From NCBI GenBank assembly GCA_030605265.1, contig JAUWIR010000103.1, positions 1 through 10,100 of the forward strand: a stretch of 10,100 nucleotides of DNA. Reading direction: 5' to 3'. A program made the position numbers and the translations under genes. This DNA comes from Pseudomonadota bacterium (GTDB lineage Bacteria; SZUA-182; DTGQ01). The number at the start of each line of letters is the position of its first letter. Position 1 is the stretch's first letter. Below are positions 8,001 to 10,100 of this stretch, one piece after another. Below the pieces are notes generated by a model. That model was given only the letters and a program-made list of their open reading frames with translations. It did not search any database and was not told the origin of the DNA.

Positions 8001-10100
8001 AAGCTTCACTCGTGGACAAGCTTTGTTTCAGTTGGCCGTATGTCATCATAATCAAATTGAACCGGATTGGCTCAAGGCAATTTTTTGTTATCGTGAAGCC
8101 ATAAAACTTTATACTCAAGAACAATTGTATGATCGGGCAGTAACCTTCTATCAGTTGGCCTTTTGTCTCCATAATCAACCTCACTCTGATTGGAAAGATT
8201 CCATACATTATTATCAGCAGGCTTTGGAGCTTTTTACAGATTTGAACATCAAAGACAAAAGGGGATTAACGCTTTATCAAATGGCTTTTTGCTTTCACCA
8301 TCAACCTGAACCGAATTGGGCGGTCACCTTTTACAAACAAGCTTTAGAATTACTTACTGATAAGGGATTTCTGCTTGAAAGAATAGATTCATTTTATGGG
8401 TTGGCAACTTGTCTTCATAACCAAGCTGAACCGAATTGGAGTGAAGCGATCATTATTTATGGACAAGCCCTTGAATTAATGGCTGATCATAGCATGAGCC
8501 ATAAAAGGGCCAAGGCGCTTTATCAACTGGCCTCTTGTCTCTATCGTCAGCCTCAGCCGGATTGGACGGAAGCAATAAAAGCATCCTTTGAAGCTCTTGA
8601 TATTTTCAGAGGCCTGGATGATAAGGAGGGGGTACTTAATTCATTACTCCAACAGGCCTGGTTGTATTATCATCAACCCTATCCTGACTGGGCAATGGCC
8701 ATAAAGGGGTATCAAGAAGCCTTGGGTCTTTTTTCCACACCTGAGCAAAAAAATGATAAGGCCCAAACCTTGTATCAACTGGCTTTTTGCCTTCACCACC
8801 AATTTGAGCCAAGTTGGTCGGAAGCGATTACTTGTTATCAGCAAGCCTTAAAATTGCAGACTAATCAGGAACAGCAAAAAAATCGAGCCCAAACCCTCTA
8901 TCAACTGGCCTCCTGCTTTCATCATCAACCACAACCGGAATGGTCGCGGGCGATTACCTATTACGGCAAAGCCTTAGATCTTCTGGTAAACCAGAATCAG
9001 CATACAACCAGAGTCCGGATACTAGAGGCTCTTGGGGACTGCTTTCAGCATGAGCCAAAGCCCAACTGGACAGAGGCAGTTACCTGTTATAGGGAGGCTT
9101 TAGAACTTCAAAAGGCTTTTGGGAAACCACAAGATATGGCACACACTCTCTATCAATTAGCTTTTTGCCTTCATCACCAGCCAAAGCCGGTGTGGTCTGA
9201 ATCAATAGGCTATTACAGGGAAGCCCTTAAACTGCAAACCGATCCGGCACAAAGCGCCAAAAGGGCTAAGATACTCTTTCAGTTGGCTTTCTGTTTACAT
9301 CACCAGACAAAGCCAAAAGCAGCTGAGGCAGCTCTTTTCTATCAAGAGGCCTTGGAGCTTCAAACAGAGTCCGAGCAACAATATGAAAGGGCCAAGACCC
9401 TGTATTGGTTGGCCTATTGTCTGTTAAATCAGTCAGAACAAGAGTGGACGGAAATTATCAAAGTATCTGGCGAATCTGTGGAGATTTTTCGGGTCCTTGG
9501 CAGGGGACCTGAATTATTAGAGGCCCTGATTCAACATGCCTGGCTTTGCCATAACCAAAAAGAGCCGGATTGGGGGGAGGCAATCTCATCCTATCAAGAA
9601 ATAGTCAACCTTCAATCGGATTTAAATCAAAGCCACAATCGCGCTCAAATTTTTTATCTTCTTGCTTATTGCCTTCATAATCAACCGGGACCCAATTGGT
9701 TTGAGGCCATTCATTATTATGAGGAGGCGCAAAAACTCCGGAAGGCCCATCAGAAATTAGTTGATCCGGGGCGGACTTTGTATCAGTTGGCCTATTGTCT
9801 CCACCATCAACCGGAACCGAACTGGTCGGAAGCGATAAACTATTATCAGGAGGCCTTAAACCATCAAAAAGGTCCCGAACAACGAGCTGAGAAGGCGTTG
9901 ACTTGCTATGGTTTAGCTTATTGCTGCCATAGTAAATCAGATCCGGATTGGTCAATGGCCGGCAAATATGCCAGTGAAGCTGTTCAGATTTTAAAAGAGC
10001 TGGATAAAAAAGATGATCTCTTGGATTCTCTCATTCAATGCGCCTGGCTCTATCAGAATAAGCCAAAACCGGATTGGGCAAAGGCAGTACAATATCACCA
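5089..10100 (+). CDS. Giant P-loop NTPase (STAND/AAA-like) with 24+ TPR/Sel1-like repeats, 3' end outside window
   Basis: The frame stays open from the ATG at 5089 to the edge, at least 1670 residues. AGGAG at 5078-5082, six bases upstream, fixes the start. Residues 1-150 match nothing I recognise. The NTPase domain has Walker A GPSFSGKT (167-174) and Walker B KIVFLLDDVHE with D235-D236, then a likely sensor strand VWYAITFCES and helical segments. A winged-helix-like stretch (about 365-465) and a helical linker follow. From residue 640 to the edge there are 24 complete 42-residue TPR-like repeats and part of a 25th. This order (NTPase, winged helix, repeats) fits STAND proteins, which in general couple ligand sensing by repeats to NTP-driven oligomerisation. 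The effector would be the N-terminal region or a neighbour; I see no known nuclease, TIR or protease motif. It is probably co-transcribed with the GT-B gene 30 bases upstream. The STAND assignment is moderate; a plain AAA-TPR scaffold is the alternative. Confidence 0.85.
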   Translation, partial: MNQREEQIDDVEKYQENEVTWMNDLKDALSENFEMNDQDKIPAIYEILQNITREGLANLNQSKPFLPPRLIYRFSEAMQCLYQTELYEKAFQGGAGQVKNLFLPKKNIDFEIIQLPKTEQRPLIEKKPCLWELRTEEDVHKHFIPLPKILNNLKEWTAGFKDLFLFGPSFSGKTSLLTYLSLEASKQYNDQCLFIRLTFPKDVNPGEAKGAAAGLLKRLKQMGLLDREKIVFLLDDVHEPGIETVAKELLQTPRSYRVWYAITFCESESFSEMNQDSSCNQQDMVKIALDLMEGEDVDYFVEHIFDPILRAKGEEGQLTEVRRAIKSMGPAPVRFLCQVWKLLTKTGEDKKVNYASMVFKEPILTEEIVKSILPQDVPGLKALAMVDFLKGPSWELLTSVLKRVENFGHHLAADTVNTLRQTFALFPDHEDPNRITLYRAIQNQIRKPGNLTDSFKNEIWRGVQIFLEEIKEKKESSAPEKLCAFWLSLSELANIEHQKEIAVDCVKRALQYASSGEQEIRALFTMALATNSIDFYCWAIERSDQLKKCTLEAAFAKAILGSLFLHINPVKVEKAVSFLEQAKNDCESLGAEAEAGHLHKILSLTTIIQADKGISQAIQHATEAFEKYNQLGNTPEEIETLYLLAYCYCLKSKPDWSQAISCYQKALKLQEQSENKGECARTLYQLAFCFYNQPEPDWAGAIKASSEAISLLKDLGNGDEQELLNHTLQFAWLCHNQPEADWPKAGTHYQEALELVKDNQLNADKALILYLLGYCLYNRPEPDWSEAIRNFRQALNLQETEEQQQDRALTLFQLAFSLHNQPEPEWAEAIVFYQEALTLQTSEEQKNDRAETLYQLAFCSHNQGEPVWSKAIVCYQEAIEMMTDPDQKMDRAGAFYQLAYCFHNKPYPDWPGAITCYQNALELFGQLEQKIDQALSLYQLAFCLHHQTNPDWSGAIARYQEVLTLLTEPEQSFTRGQALFQLAVCHHNQIEPDWLKAIFCYREAIKLYTQEQLYDRAVTFYQLAFCLHNQPHSDWKDSIHYYQQALELFTDLNIKDKRGLTLYQMAFCFHHQPEPNWAVTFYKQALELLTDKGFLLERIDSFYGLATCLHNQAEPNWSEAIIIYGQALELMADHSMSHKRAKALYQLASCLYRQPQPDWTEAIKASFEALDIFRGLDDKEGVLNSLLQQAWLYYHQPYPDWAMAIKGYQEALGLFSTPEQKNDKAQTLYQLAFCLHHQFEPSWSEAITCYQQALKLQTNQEQQKNRAQTLYQLASCFHHQPQPEWSRAITYYGKALDLLVNQNQHTTRVRILEALGDCFQHEPKPNWTEAVTCYREALELQKAFGKPQDMAHTLYQLAFCLHHQPKPVWSESIGYYREALKLQTDPAQSAKRAKILFQLAFCLHHQTKPKAAEAALFYQEALELQTESEQQYERAKTLYWLAYCLLNQSEQEWTEIIKVSGESVEIFRVLGRGPELLEALIQHAWLCHNQKEPDWGEAISSYQEIVNLQSDLNQSHNRAQIFYLLAYCLHNQPGPNWFEAIHYYEEAQKLRKAHQKLVDPGRTLYQLAYCLHHQPEPNWSEAINYYQEALNHQKGPEQRAEKALTCYGLAYCCHSKSDPDWSMAGKYASEAVQILKELDKKDDLLDSLIQCAWLYQNKPKPDWAKAVQYH
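5364..5371 (+). repeat. G8 homopolymer inside the giant NTPase gene
   Basis: Eight G bases lie at codons 92-95, early in the gene, in otherwise AT-leaning sequence. With seven Gs the frame meets TAA three codons after the tract. With nine Gs it meets TAA within about ten codons. Gain or loss of one base would therefore switch the protein off. This is the layout of a phase-variable tract, but chance is possible. Confidence 0.5.
7006..10100 (+). repeat. Tandem 126-bp coding repeats (TPR/Sel1-like array) in the giant NTPase gene
   Basis: Repeat starts are 7006, 7132, 7264, 7390, 7516, 7642, 7768, 7894, 8020, 8143, 8269, 8389, 8515, 8641, 8767, 8893, 9019, 9145, 9271, 9397, 9523, 9649, 9775, 9901 and 10027 (partial). 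All complete units are 42 residues except three: unit 2 (44), unit 9 (41) and unit 11 (40). The consensus is TLYQLAFCLHNQPEPDW, then SEAITCYQEALEL, then a variable linker often resembling QTDPEQKNDRA. A20, Y24 and A27 fall where canonical TPR units have A20, F24 and A27. The loop PEPDW is longer than in standard TPRs, as in Sel1-like repeats. The Trp at position 17 is kept in 23 of 24 units. Units differ clearly from each other, so the array is not a recent amplification. It continues past the window. Confidence 0.92.

Noticed and set aside
8269..8388. Possible frameshift in repeat 11, which is two residues short
   Set aside because: The loss is a clean six-base in-frame deletion at the start of helix B, and the next unit resumes in register.
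5427..9955. Minus-strand open frames within the giant gene, some up to 116 codons
   Set aside because: They are antisense to the NTPase and TPR-coding frame, and several recur with the 126-bp period, as expected of shadows of the repeat.
7006..10100. Regular 126-bp periodicity considered as a CRISPR or other DNA-level array
   Set aside because: The period is a multiple of three, conservation is at protein level, and there are no identical repeats separated by unique spacers.
5089..10100. Assignment of the giant NTPase as a known Avs-type anti-phage protein
   Set aside because: No known effector domain or family-specific motif is visible, and the neighbours are carbohydrate-related rather than defence genes.
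1..10100. tRNA, rRNA, integrase or transposase genes marking an island
   Set aside because: None was seen on either strand, so the window gives no direct sign of an island border beyond the small palindromic elements.

Overview
The window comes from a bacterium of moderate-to-low GC. Genes have Shine-Dalgarno sites, there is one good sigma70-type promoter, and TypA is a bacterial housekeeping GTPase. The pairing of TypA with a SUI1/YciH-type factor carrying a Cys-rich N-terminus would suit an environmental Gram-negative lineage such as Desulfobacterota, but I cannot assign a taxon from sequence alone. No rRNA, tRNA, CRISPR array or transposase gene was seen.

Left part (1-2885). The first 98 bases are the minus-strand start of a GxxExxY-family gene that runs off the edge. 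Next comes a non-coding stretch of hairpins and palindromic repeats. A minus-strand pair follows, typA (ribosome-associated GTPase) then a SUI1/YciH-like protein, 28-40 bases apart and probably one operon. The pair is bracketed by two related palindromic elements of about 140-160 bp. The element next to typA carries a perfect TATAAT in the right orientation to drive typA.

Middle (2886-5058). A 579-base divergent intergenic region carries a strong promoter (TTGACT, 17 bases, TATTAT) pointing right. It leads to a 110-residue stand-alone glycogen-binding (CBM48/AMPK-type) protein that starts with TTG. Then comes a 457-residue GT-B fold protein that looks like a family 4 glycosyltransferase. All four donor-site positions I could align are substituted, so it is probably a pseudoenzyme.

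Right part (5089-10100, open at the edge). One giant gene with no stop gives at least 1670 residues. It has an unknown N-terminal region, a P-loop NTPase domain of STAND/AAA type (Walker A at 167-174, Walker B ending D235-D236), a helical linker, and at least 24 tandem TPR/Sel1-like repeats of nearly invariant 42-residue length.

The most interesting reading is that the three rightward genes form one cassette: a small glycan-binding protein, a catalytically dead glycosyltransferase-like protein and a giant NTPase-TPR protein. This looks like a carbohydrate- or ligand-sensing scaffold rather than a metabolic pathway. That reading is inference from domain content and gene order only.
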